Shown in pieces: positions 1 through 8,017 of a DNA stretch of 64,000 bases. Source of the DNA: Ensifer sp. LC163. GTDB lineage: Bacteria; Pseudomonadota; Alphaproteobacteria; Rhizobiales; Rhizobiaceae. Position 1 is the stretch's first letter. Each line of letters opens with the position of its first letter. The position numbers and the translations under genes were made by a program. The stretch covers positions 124,001 to 188,000 of the forward strand of contig NZ_MBSS01000056.1 of NCBI RefSeq assembly GCF_001695855.1, read 5' to 3'. The notes below the pieces were generated by a model, which was given only the letters and a program-made list of their open reading frames with translations, had not been told where the DNA came from and did no database searches.

Positions 1-5
1 CTTTA

Positions 6-45
6 GCCGCAGGTTTGCGGCTCCGAAATACGGCACCTGCCGTAT
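6..45. repeat. Two adjacent perfect inverted repeats
   Basis: GCCGCA (6-11) pairs with TGCGGC (16-21) across a 4-base loop, and ATACGGCA (28-35) pairs with TGCCGTAT (38-45) across 2 bases. They sit upstream of the LysE-type gene and may terminate a gene that lies before the window or serve as operators. There is no clear U tract. The pairing is seen directly; the role is unknown. Confidence 0.45.
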
Positions 46-157
46 GTCGCCAAGGCACAACCAAGCGTAGTTTTCTGCCGGCTCGATTTCCGGACTGACC
101 GGGTCGAGACGAATGCCGCACTGCCCGAGGAGCAGCCGGCAAACCGGAGGAACTGCG

Positions 158-772
158 ATGCCCTCGATCGAGCACTGGATTTCGTTTACGGTCGCCACGG
201 CGATCTTTGCCTGCATGCCGGGGCCAGCCATTCTCTATATGACCGCCCAGACACTGGCCCATGGGCGCAAGGCCGGTTTTCTGGCAGCTCTCGGCATTCA
301 TATCGGTTGCTATGTGCATATCGCAGCCGCAACCCTCGGGCTTGCCGCCCTTCTCAGTCACGCACCGTTTGTCTACGCAGCGATCAAACTCGCCGGCGCC
401 GTCTATCTGGTCTGGCTTGGCGCCACGATGCTGCTCGGCATCGGCAAGCATGGCGGCCATAAGACGGACACCGGGCCGGGCGTGTTGCGCGACAGCATCC
501 TCGTCGAAATCCTCAACCCGAAGACCGCGTTGTTCTTCGTGACGTTCCTGCCGCAGTTCGTCGATCCGGCAGCGGCGATGCCGGTCTCGCTGCAGTTTCT
601 GGTCTTCGGCATGCTGGTCAATCTGGCGTTGTCGGCCGCTGATGTCGCAGCCGTGTTGCTCGCATCCCTCACCCTTGGCCGTTTCGCTGGCGGCCAGAGC
701 CGGCTGGTCCCGCGCGCCTGCGGTTCCATCCTCATCGGCCTCGGCATGATGCTGGCAACGCAGTCCGTCTGA
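158..772 (+). CDS. LysE/RhtB family amino-acid exporter
   Basis: A 204-residue inner-membrane protein of the LysE/RhtB translocator family, which exports amino acids or related small molecules by proton antiport. It begins MPSIEHWISF, has about six hydrophobic segments, and shows the family features GPAILYMTAQ near residue 20 and LNPKTALFFVTFLPQF near residue 125. The ATG at 158 is chosen because GGAGG (146-150) precedes it at a good distance; an upstream in-frame ATG at 113 has no such site. It stands alone on the plus strand. The substrate cannot be told from sequence. Confidence 0.85.
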   Translation: MPSIEHWISFTVATAIFACMPGPAILYMTAQTLAHGRKAGFLAALGIHIGCYVHIAAATLGLAALLSHAPFVYAAIKLAGAVYLVWLGATMLLGIGKHGGHKTDTGPGVLRDSILVEILNPKTALFFVTFLPQFVDPAAAMPVSLQFLVFGMLVNLALSAADVAAVLLASLTLGRFAGGQSRLVPRACGSILIGLGMMLATQSV

Positions 773-905
773 CGCGAGGCGTCTTGCAACCAAGCCTTTC
801 CTATCCCGGCTGTTTCGGCGATGATATCCAGGCCTTGAACGCTCGAAACCCTTCGGATGCCCATCGCAAGGCCATGGTTGCGTCCATGCGAGAGGAAGCG
901 GTCGT

Positions 906-1709
906 ATGCTCAGCCCTGCCGAGATTTCACAAGCAGCCGAGAGTCTTCACCAGGCCGAAGTCGATCGCAGCCAAATCGGCCTATTGTCCCTCAAGCATCC
1001 CGGCATGACGATAGACGACGCCTATGCGGTTCAGTCCGCCTGGGTCCGGCGCAAGCGGGACCTCGGCCGGCGGATCATCGGCTTCAAGATCGGGCTGACT
1101 TCGAAGGCCATGCAGCAGGCGCTGAACATTGACACGCCGGATTCCGGCGTGCTGTTCGACGACATGCTGTTCGAGGATGGCGCCACCATTCCCGCCGATC
1201 GGTTCATCCAACCCCGAGTAGAAGCAGAAATCGCCTTCGTGATGAAGGCGCCGCTCAAGGGGCCGCGCGTCACCGTCCTGAACGTGCTCAACGCGACCGA
1301 CTTCGTCATTCCTGCCTTGGAGATCCTTGATACCCGCATCGTCAGACGCGATCCGGAGACGCAGCAGGCGCGGGGCATCGCCGATACGATCGCCGACAAT
1401 GCTGCAAATGCCGGGCTGATCCTTGGGGGACGACCGATGCGGGCCGACGCGGTCGACATGCGCTGGATGGGCGCCATCGTCTCGCGCAACGCCGAAGTCG
1501 AAGAAACCGGACTGGGCGCCGGTGTTCTCAACCACCCCGCCCGCGGCATTGCCTGGCTTGCCAACCGCCTGGCGCAATATGGCGACGCGATCGAACCGGG
1601 GCAGATCGTGCTCTCCGGTTCGTTCGTGCGTGCGGTGGAGGCACGCAGCGGCGACACTTTCGTTGCCGATTTCGGCAACCATGGCACAGTCGGCTGCCAC
1701 TTCGCCTGA
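906..1709 (+). CDS. 2-oxo-hept-4-ene-1,7-dioate hydratase (HpaH/HpcG-like)
   Basis: 267 residues, the usual length of HpaH of the homoprotocatechuate meta-cleavage pathway; the family also includes 2-oxopent-4-enoate hydratases. These metal-dependent enzymes add water to a 2-oxo-alkenoate. Conserved segments are GFKIGLTSKAMQ near residue 60, the acidic metal-binding stretch RVEAEIAFV near 103, and the glycine-rich GIADTIADNAANAGLI near 155. AGAGGAAG precedes the ATG at about 8 bases. No other hpa gene is nearby, so the gene is an orphan here and its in vivo substrate is uncertain. Confidence 0.75.
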   Translation: MLSPAEISQAAESLHQAEVDRSQIGLLSLKHPGMTIDDAYAVQSAWVRRKRDLGRRIIGFKIGLTSKAMQQALNIDTPDSGVLFDDMLFEDGATIPADRFIQPRVEAEIAFVMKAPLKGPRVTVLNVLNATDFVIPALEILDTRIVRRDPETQQARGIADTIADNAANAGLILGGRPMRADAVDMRWMGAIVSRNAEVEETGLGAGVLNHPARGIAWLANRLAQYGDAIEPGQIVLSGSFVRAVEARSGDTFVADFGNHGTVGCHFA

Positions 1710-1740
1710 AGCGCCGCCTGACCAAGCGGCACCAATGCGT

Positions 1741-1844
1741 TAGAGCGTTTCCGGTCTAAACGGAATCGCAGAAACGCTATAACTCTTTGTTTTTGCGCAT
1801 TTCCTGACGGAAAACCGCTTCGCACTTTTCCTGGAAATGCTCTA
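1741..1844. repeat. Palindromic intergenic repeat element
   Basis: The outer ends are inverted repeats: TAGAGCGTTTCC (1741-1752) against GGAAATGCTCTA (1833-1844), 11 of 12 pairing. An inner pair is AGCGTTTC (1744-1751) with GAAACGCT (1771-1778). It lies between the convergent hydratase and glycerate kinase genes. Sequences of this type are very common in Rhizobiales intergenic regions (from general knowledge). It is about the size of the RIME elements seen elsewhere in the window but differs in sequence. Confidence 0.6.
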
Positions 1845-1863
1845 GTAGCTCTATCCTCGCGCG

Positions 1864-3132
1864 CTATTGCACCAGGATAGCCCGGAAATCGTTGACATTG
1901 GTACCCGTCGGCCCGGGCTTGAAGATATCGCCAAGCGCGTCGAAGGCGCTCCAGCTGTCATTCCGCTGCAGAAACGCTGCCGCGTCGAGCCGTTGCTCGG
2001 TCAGCCGCGCGATGGTCGTGCCATCGGCAAAGGCACCCGCATTGTCCTCGGAACCGTCGATGCCATCGGTATCGGCAGCAAGCGCCGAAACGCCCTTGGC
2101 GCCATCGATGCCGAGCGCCAGGGACAGCAGGAACTCGCTGTTGCGCCCGCCCTTGCCTGCGCCACGCATGGTCACGGTCGTCTCCCCGCCGGAAAGAACG
2201 ACAACGGGCTTCGGGAAGGGTCGGCCGCGGCCTGCGACCTCGCGGGCAATCGCCGCGTGAACGCTGCCGACGTCACGCGCCTCACCTTCGATCGCGTCTG
2301 ACAGGATGATCGCCTCGATGCCGGCTTCCCGCGCCTTGGCGGCCGCCGCTTCGAGCGAGACGGAAGCGGATGCGATCAGGCGTACCTCGTTGGCGGCGAA
2401 ACGCGGGTCGGACGGCGATGGCGCGTCGGCTGCCGCATCGGCGAGCCACACCAGAACCTTTTCGGGGAGTTGCAAGCCGTAGCGCTCAACGATCTTCAGC
2501 GCGTCGGCTCGGGTGCTTGCATCCGGCAAGGTCGGGCCGGAGGCCACCAGTGCCGGGTCGTCGCCGGGTATGTCCGATACGACGAGAGAAACGACCTTCG
2601 CCGGGTAGGCCGCGGCTGCGAGCCGGCCGCCCTTGATCATCGAGACATGCTTGCGCACGGCATTCATGGCGCTGATCGGCGCGCCCGAGGCGAGCAGTGC
2701 CCGGTTGACGGCAACTTCATCATCGAGCGAAAGGCCTGGGGGTGGCGAAGGCAGCAAGGCCGAACCGCCACCGCAGACAAGGGCAACGACCAGATCGTCT
2801 TTCGACAGTCCGCTGACCTCGGCGAGCAAGCGTCGCGAGGCCTGCAGACCGCTTTCGTCCGGCAGCGGATGCGATGCTTCCAAGACTTCGATGCGTTGGC
2901 ATTGGGCGCCGTAGCCGTAGCGGGTGACGACGACACCGGAAAGTGGACCGTCCCAGTGGCGCTCGACGGCTTGTGCCATCTGTGCCGCGCCCTTGCCGGC
3001 ACCCACCACGACGGTCCGGCCCTTTGGCCGCTCCGGCAAATTGGCTGCGATCACCAGTGCCGGATCGGCAGCGGCAACAGCAGAGGTGAACAGCGTCTCC
3101 AGGAAGCTGCGTGGATCGGTGATGGCTGGCAT
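1864..3132 (-). CDS. ttuD: Glycerate kinase, MOFRL family (TtuD/GckA)
   Basis: 422 residues in the two-part glycerate 2-kinase fold: a DUF4147 N-terminal domain with VVGAGKGAAQMAQA near residue 42 and VCGGGSALLPSPP near 118, then a C-terminal MOFRL domain with SGGETTV near 315 and ADTDGIDGSEDNAGA near 355. It phosphorylates D-glycerate to 2-phosphoglycerate, the last step from glyoxylate. GGGGGAG precedes the ATG. The genes glxR, hyi and gcl follow upstream on the same strand, with a 310-bp gap to glxR. The family was once annotated as hydroxypyruvate reductase; kinase activity fits the pathway better. Confidence 0.88.
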   Translation of the reverse strand: MPAITDPRSFLETLFTSAVAAADPALVIAANLPERPKGRTVVVGAGKGAAQMAQAVERHWDGPLSGVVVTRYGYGAQCQRIEVLEASHPLPDESGLQASRRLLAEVSGLSKDDLVVALVCGGGSALLPSPPPGLSLDDEVAVNRALLASGAPISAMNAVRKHVSMIKGGRLAAAAYPAKVVSLVVSDIPGDDPALVASGPTLPDASTRADALKIVERYGLQLPEKVLVWLADAAADAPSPSDPRFAANEVRLIASASVSLEAAAAKAREAGIEAIILSDAIEGEARDVGSVHAAIAREVAGRGRPFPKPVVVLSGGETTVTMRGAGKGGRNSEFLLSLALGIDGAKGVSALAADTDGIDGSEDNAGAFADGTTIARLTEQRLDAAAFLQRNDSWSAFDALGDIFKPGPTGTNVNDFRAILVQ

Positions 3133-3233
3133 TGGTCTCCCCCGAGAGCATGTCGCATCGCCTTCGATGCTCTACTACCTGTCATTCGCAACTCCGGACG
3201 CAAAGCTACTGCGCGCTCTTGCTGGAATTGCTT

Positions 3234-3338
3234 ACAGCGCCGCGCGTCTATTTAGACGCGCAAAGGTCGCTGTAACACTTTGAGTTGCTGCATAATTTTG
3301 TCCTTAAATCGATTCCGATTTAAGGAATTATGCAGTAG
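3234..3338. repeat. RIME-like double-palindrome element, copy 1
   Basis: The first hairpin is GCGCGTCTA (3242-3250) with TAGACGCGC (3253-3261). The second is a long interrupted stem in which CTGCATAATT and CCTTAAATCG pair with CGATTTAAGG and AATTATGCAG (3288-3336). The two-palindrome layout of about 105 bp matches the Rhizobium-specific intergenic mosaic elements known from Sinorhizobium. It fills most of the 310-bp gap between ttuD and glxR (3133-3442). I see nothing else definite in that gap. Confidence 0.75.
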
Positions 3339-3442
3339 TCGTCTCGGGCGGCGGGTCCTCCTACCGCCGCCCGGACACATGATCGGCCCGGTGCAATGGG
3401 TCTCCGGACGGATCATGCGCATTTATGCGGCCGGCAACGGTC

Positions 3443-4327
3443 TCAGGCGACCTGATGGTTCGCCATGCGCTCCAAGGCGCGCACCAGGCCGGAATGGTCG
3501 AGCCCGCTGTCACCGTTGGCGGCGCAGTTGTTGAACAGTTCCTGGGTCGCAGCCGTGTTGGGCAACGAAATACCGAGGGATTTCGCCCCCTGCAGCGCCA
3601 GGTTCAGGTCCTTCTGGTGCAGCGAGATGCGGAAGCCCGGATCGAAGGTGCGCTTGATCATGCGCTCGCCATGCACTTCGAGAATGCGCGAGGAGGCAAA
3701 ACCACCCATCAGCGCTTCGCGAACCCGCGCCGGGTCGGCGCCGGCCTTCGAGGCGAAGACGAGCGCCTCGGAAACCGCCTCGATCGTCAGGGCGACGATG
3801 ATCTGGTTGGCGACCTTGGTCACCTGGCCATCGCCACAATCGCCAACGAGCGTGATGTTCTTGCCCATCAGCTTGAAGAGCGGCAGGGCGCGGTCGAAAC
3901 TCTCCTGCGAGCCGCCGGCCATGATCGAAAGCGAGGCGTTCTTGGCGCCGACTTCACCGCCGGAGACCGGCGCATCGACGTATTCCGCACCGGTTTCACG
4001 AACCTTCTTGGCGAACTCCTTGGTCTCGATCGGCGAGATCGAGCTCATGTCGATGACCAGCTTGCCCTTGGAAAGACCGTAGGCGACGCCGTTCTCGCCG
4101 AAGAGCACGTCCTTCACTTCAGGCGTATCGGGCAACATCAGGATGATGGTGTCAACGGTCTCGGCAAGTGCCTTCGGCGTCTCGACGAACTTCAGGCCGT
4201 TGTCGAGCAGTTCCTGGCGCGGCGGGATCGCGAACTTCGAGGTGATGATCGTGTGTCCGGCATCCTGCAGATGGCGTGCCATCGGCGTACCCATGATGCC
4301 CAGTCCAATAAAGCCGATCGTTGCCAT
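3443..4327 (-). CDS. glxR: 2-hydroxy-3-oxopropionate (tartronate semialdehyde) reductase
   Basis: 294 residues of the beta-hydroxyacid dehydrogenase family. The N-terminal Rossmann motif GFIGLGIMGTPMARHL covers residues 5-20, the substrate motif DAPVSGGEVGAKNASLSIMAGG lies near 118-139, and the catalytic-lysine region GDGQVTKVANQ is near 165. It reduces tartronate semialdehyde to D-glycerate with NAD(P)H. Five bases separate it from hyi upstream, so gcl-hyi-glxR form one transcription unit. Confidence 0.92.
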   Translation of the reverse strand: MATIGFIGLGIMGTPMARHLQDAGHTIITSKFAIPPRQELLDNGLKFVETPKALAETVDTIILMLPDTPEVKDVLFGENGVAYGLSKGKLVIDMSSISPIETKEFAKKVRETGAEYVDAPVSGGEVGAKNASLSIMAGGSQESFDRALPLFKLMGKNITLVGDCGDGQVTKVANQIIVALTIEAVSEALVFASKAGADPARVREALMGGFASSRILEVHGERMIKRTFDPGFRISLHQKDLNLALQGAKSLGISLPNTAATQELFNNCAANGDSGLDHSGLVRALERMANHQVA

Positions 4328-4332
4328 TGTGC

Positions 4333-5148
4333 TTAACTCCTGATCTTGATGATATCTGCGGATTGCGTGCGCTTGCGCTCGGCGCCAAGCCAGCCGAGGC
4401 CTTCGGCCGTGGTCGTGCGCGGCTTGTATTCGCAGCCGATCCAGCCGTCGTAGCCTGCCTCTTCGAGTGCATCGAAGACGTGGGGATAGTTGATCTCGCC
4501 GGTACCCGGTTCGTTGCGGCCGGGGTTGTCGGCAAGCTGGACGTGGGCGATGCGGCCGGCAAAGCGCCTGTAGGTGCCGATGAGTTCGCCCCGCGTGCGC
4601 TGCTGATGGTAGAGGTCGTACTGGATGAAGAGATTGTCGCTGCCGACCTCGTCGATGATCGAAGCGGCCTGTTCGACCGTGTTGAGATAGAAGCCGGGAA
4701 TATCGAAGTGGTTGATCGGCTCGATCAGCAGGCGAATGCCCTGCTTGCCGAGTTCGCTCGCGGCCAGCTTAAGGTTGGCGACCAGGGTGCTGCGCAGTAC
4801 GGCTTCCGGGACCCCGTCCGGCGCAATGCCGACCAGGCAGTTGACCTGTTTGCAATCAAGCGCGGTCGCATAGTCGATGGCGCTGGCCACGCCCTTGCGG
4901 AACTCGTCGATCCGGTCAGGCAGGATGGCGATACCGCGCTCGCCACCGGCCCAGTTGCCGGCCGGCAGGTTGTGCAGCACCTGTTTCAGACCGTGGCGCT
5001 GCAGCTCGGCGCGCAGGCTCACCTTCTCGAATTCGTACGGGAAGAGATACTCGACGCCCTCGAAGCCGGCTTTTGCAGCAAGGGCAAAACGATCGAGGAA
5101 CGGTGCCTCGGTAAACAGCATTGTCAGGTTCGCAGCGAACTTCGCCAT
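4333..5148 (-). CDS. hyi: Hydroxypyruvate isomerase
   Basis: 271 residues, a TIM-barrel sugar-phosphate-isomerase-like protein of the Hyi family. It interconverts tartronate semialdehyde and hydroxypyruvate. Conserved parts are MAKFAANLTMLFTEAPFLDRF at the start, LLIEPINHFDIPGFYLN near residue 140 and GWIGCEYKP near 235, which carry acidic metal ligands. It lies 26 bases after gcl with a good AGGAGGAAAC site, inside the gcl-hyi-glxR operon. Confidence 0.92.
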   Translation of the reverse strand: MAKFAANLTMLFTEAPFLDRFALAAKAGFEGVEYLFPYEFEKVSLRAELQRHGLKQVLHNLPAGNWAGGERGIAILPDRIDEFRKGVASAIDYATALDCKQVNCLVGIAPDGVPEAVLRSTLVANLKLAASELGKQGIRLLIEPINHFDIPGFYLNTVEQAASIIDEVGSDNLFIQYDLYHQQRTRGELIGTYRRFAGRIAHVQLADNPGRNEPGTGEINYPHVFDALEEAGYDGWIGCEYKPRTTTAEGLGWLGAERKRTQSADIIKIRS

Positions 5149-5174
5149 GCGATGTTTCCTCCTTGTGATTGTTT

Positions 5175-6959
5175 TCAGTCGAGAAGCGCTTCGATCGCGG
5201 TCGGTACGTCCTCGCCGCGGATCGCCAGTTCCTCGAACTCGACGACGGCATTGATGTCCGCACCCATGGAGATGTTGGTGACGCGCTCGAGGATGAACTC
5301 GATGACGACGGGAACCTGGTGCTCGTCCATCAGCGCCCGCGCCCGGTCGAAAGCCTCCTGGAATTCATTCGGGCTGCGCACCCGGATCGCCTTGCAGCCG
5401 AGCCCTTCGGCGACGGCGACATGGTCGACGCCATAACCCTTCTCCGCGTCTTCAGACGCATTGATGTTGTCGAAGGCGAGGCTGACTTCGAAGTCCATGT
5501 TGAAGCCGCGCTGCGCCTGGCGGATGAGGCCGAGATAGGAATTGTTCACGACGACGTGCAGATAGGGCAGCTTGTGCTGGGCCCCGACCGCCAGTTCCTC
5601 GATCATGAACTGGAAATCGTAGTCGCCGGAAAGCGCGACGATCGGCCGATCGGGATCGGCGGCACGCACGCCAAGGGCGGCCGGCAGGGTCCAGCCGAGC
5701 GGGCCGGCCTGACCGCAATTGATCCAGTTGCGCGGCTTGTAGACATGCAGGAACTGGGCGCCGGCGATCTGGCTGAGGCCGATGGTCGAGACATAGCAGG
5801 TGTCGCGGCCGAAGGCCTTATTCATCTCTTCATAGACACGCTGGGGTTTGAGCGGTGTCTGGTCGAAATGGGTCTTGCGCAGCATGGTCCGCTTGCGCTC
5901 ACGGCACTCCTCCGCCCAGCCCGACCAGTCACGCAGCTTGCCGGCCGTCTTCCACTCGGTTGCAACGTCGAGGAAAAGCTTCAAAGCTGCGCCGGCATCA
6001 GACACAATGCCGAAATCCGGAGCGAAGACTCGGCCGATCTGGGTCGGTTCGATATCGACATGAACGAACTTGCGGCCTTCGGTATAGGTCGGGACGTTGC
6101 CGGTGTGGCGATTGGCCCAACGGTTGCCGACGCCGAGCACGAAGTCGGAGGCGAGCATGCTGGCATTGCCGTAGCGATGCGACGTCTGCAGGCCGCACAT
6201 GCCGGCCATCAGTGGATGGTCGTCCGGGATCGTACCCCAGCCCATCAGGGTCGGGATTACAGGAATGCCGGTGATCTCGGCAAATTCCGTCAGCAGGTCA
6301 GAGGCATCGGCGTTGATGATGCCGCCACCGGCAACGATCAATGGCCGTTCGGCCTCGTTCAGCATCGCGATCGCCTTTTCCGCCTGCGCGCGCGTCGCCT
6401 TCGGCTTGTAGGGTTCGAGCGGCTCATACGTCTCGGGATCGAACTCGATCTCGGCGAGCTGAACATCGACCGGCAGGTCGATCAGGACCGGTCCCGGCCG
6501 GCCAGAGCGCATCAGGTGAAAGGCCTTCTGGAAGACGAAGGGCACCAGCGCCGGCTCCATAACGGTGACGGCCCACTTAGTGACGGGTGCGGCGATCTTG
6601 GCGATATCGACCGCCTGGAAATCTTCCTTATCCAGACGGGCGCGAGGCGCCTGGCCGGTGATGCAAAGAATCGGGATCGAGTCGGCAGAGGCTGAATAAA
6701 GCCCGGTGATCATGTCCGTGCCGGCCGGCCCCGACGTGCCGATGCAGACGCCGATGTTGCCGTGCTTGGCGCGAGTATAGCCTTCCGCCATATGCGAGGC
6801 GCCCTCGACGTGACGTGCAAGGATATGGCGAACCGAGCCGCGCGCCCTGAGGGCGGAATAAAGCGGATTGATGGCCGCACCGGGGACACCGAAGGCACAA
6901 TCGATGCCCTCTTTTTCGAGAACGTAAACAGCCGCATCGACGGCGCGCATCTTAGCCAT
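5175..6959 (-). CDS. gcl: Glyoxylate carboligase
   Basis: 594 residues, a full-length thiamine-diphosphate enzyme of the acetolactate synthase superfamily. It joins two glyoxylates to tartronate semialdehyde with CO2 release. The N-terminal PYR domain begins [18 protein letters not shown] and has [12 protein letters not shown], where the usual catalytic Glu is Val, as is characteristic of Gcl. The C-terminal PP domain has the GDYDFQF ThDP/Mg motif near residue 445. The ATG at 6959 follows AGGAGGAG; earlier in-frame ATGs lack such a site. It heads the gcl-hyi-glxR unit and is divergent from an IclR-type regulator. Confidence 0.95.
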   Translation of the reverse strand: MAKMRAVDAAVYVLEKEGIDCAFGVPGAAINPLYSALRARGSVRHILARHVEGASHMAEGYTRAKHGNIGVCIGTSGPAGTDMITGLYSASADSIPILCITGQAPRARLDKEDFQAVDIAKIAAPVTKWAVTVMEPALVPFVFQKAFHLMRSGRPGPVLIDLPVDVQLAEIEFDPETYEPLEPYKPKATRAQAEKAIAMLNEAERPLIVAGGGIINADASDLLTEFAEITGIPVIPTLMGWGTIPDDHPLMAGMCGLQTSHRYGNASMLASDFVLGVGNRWANRHTGNVPTYTEGRKFVHVDIEPTQIGRVFAPDFGIVSDAGAALKLFLDVATEWKTAGKLRDWSGWAEECRERKRTMLRKTHFDQTPLKPQRVYEEMNKAFGRDTCYVSTIGLSQIAGAQFLHVYKPRNWINCGQAGPLGWTLPAALGVRAADPDRPIVALSGDYDFQFMIEELAVGAQHKLPYLHVVVNNSYLGLIRQAQRGFNMDFEVSLAFDNINASEDAEKGYGVDHVAVAEGLGCKAIRVRSPNEFQEAFDRARALMDEHQVPVVIEFILERVTNISMGADINAVVEFEELAIRGEDVPTAIEALLD

Positions 6960-7026
6960 GGAAACTCCTCCTATTTGATGAAACGATACCCCATCAATGG
7001 CGATATGCAACATATAAATGGGATGC

Positions 7027-7045
7027 ATTTCCATCAGGCGGAAAT
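7027..7045. promoter_or_regulatory. Candidate IclR-type operator between gcl and its regulator
   Basis: ATTTCC (7027-7032) and GGAAAT (7040-7045) form a perfect inverted repeat with a 7-base spacer in the 170-bp divergent region. IclR-family operators are often short palindromes of TTTCC/GGAAA type. The repeat is seen; its use by the adjacent regulator is inferred. Confidence 0.4.
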
Positions 7046-7129
7046 AAACATCTTCAAGAATTTCGAAACAATCGATCCTGGTCCTGCTAGAGGATGATAG
7101 GAATGACTCGGGCGGCTGGAGGATGGATC

Positions 7130-7951
7130 ATGGATGCGACAGGCAAGGGAAAACGCGGTCGGAAGGCAGGCGAAAATGCAGCGCCCGGCTCCGTGCAGGT
7201 GCTCGACCGCAGCCTGACGCTGCTGGCGATCGTTGCCGAGAACGACGGCTCGACATTGACCAACTTGTCCGACGTCACAGGGATGGCGCCATCGACCGTG
7301 CACCGGCTGCTGACGTCGCTGGCCAACCACGGCATGGTGATGAACGACCCCGACACCGGCGCCTGGACGATCGGCCTCAAGGCCTTTGAGATCGGCAACG
7401 CCTATCTGCGTTTCCGCAAGCTCGGCACCATCAGCCGCCCGTTCCTGAAACAGCTGATGGAAGAAAGCGGCGAGACCGCCAACATCGGCATCGAGGAAGG
7501 TGGAGATGTCGTTTTCATCTCGCAGGTGGAAAGCCATGCCCCGATGCGGGCCTTCTTTCGTCCTGGCCGGCGTGGGCCAATCCATGCATCGGGCATAGGC
7601 AAGGCGATCCTGTCGACATGGGCCGACAAGGATGTCGCGCATCTGCTGGCCGGCCGCGAGCTGGCGCATTTCACCGACAAGACACGCGACAACCTGCCGG
7701 CCCTGCTGCAGGACATTCAGAAAATTCGGCAGCGCGGCTGGTCGATCGACGACGAGGAACATACGCTCGGCATGCGCTGCGTGGCAGCGCCGATCTTCAA
7801 CGAATATGGGGAAACGATCGCCGGAATCTCGATCTCGGGACCATCCGTGCGCGTCAATGACGACAGGCTCTCGGTGCTGGGACCGGTCGTTCGCGAGCGC
7901 GCCGATGCCCTGACCCGGGCCATGGGCGGCAAGCGCCCGGAAGATCTCTGA
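7130..7951 (+). CDS. IclR family transcriptional regulator
   Basis: 273 residues. A winged helix-turn-helix lies at about residues 20-80 (VLDRSLTLLAIVAENDG through MAPSTVHRLLTSLANHGMV), followed by an IclR effector domain with ASGIGKAILS near 155 and the conserved MRCVAAPIFNEYGETIAGISISGP near 215. The ATG at 7130 is preferred because GGCTGGAGG lies 7 bases ahead; in-frame ATGs at 7094 and 7103 are alternatives. Divergent placement from gcl suggests it controls the gcl-hyi-glxR operon, perhaps responding to glyoxylate or allantoin as AllR does. The effector is inferred. Confidence 0.88.
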   Translation: MDATGKGKRGRKAGENAAPGSVQVLDRSLTLLAIVAENDGSTLTNLSDVTGMAPSTVHRLLTSLANHGMVMNDPDTGAWTIGLKAFEIGNAYLRFRKLGTISRPFLKQLMEESGETANIGIEEGGDVVFISQVESHAPMRAFFRPGRRGPIHASGIGKAILSTWADKDVAHLLAGRELAHFTDKTRDNLPALLQDIQKIRQRGWSIDDEEHTLGMRCVAAPIFNEYGETIAGISISGPSVRVNDDRLSVLGPVVRERADALTRAMGGKRPEDL

Positions 7952-7958
7952 CAGAAAA

Positions 7959-7980
7959 GCCTCCCCTTGGGAGGGGAGGC
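7959..7980. terminator. Hairpin between convergent iclR-type gene and guaD
   Basis: GCCTCCCCT (7959-7967) pairs perfectly with AGGGGAGGC (7972-7980) across a 4-base loop, just after the regulator stop codon and before the guaD stop. No long U run follows on either strand. A bidirectional stop is likely but not certain. Confidence 0.6.
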
Positions 7981-8017
7981 TCGTGCATGTCGTAGATCGG
8001 GGATTTTCAGCTTCGGT

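Noticed and set aside
1864-3132. Hydroxypyruvate reductase activity for the TtuD-type protein
   Set aside because: The MOFRL/DUF4147 family is glycerate kinase; the reductase name is historical, and glxR already provides the reduction step.
5169-6695. A 508-codon plus-strand frame opposite gcl
   Set aside because: Gcl on the minus strand is complete, with all expected motifs. High GC content keeps the antisense frame open.
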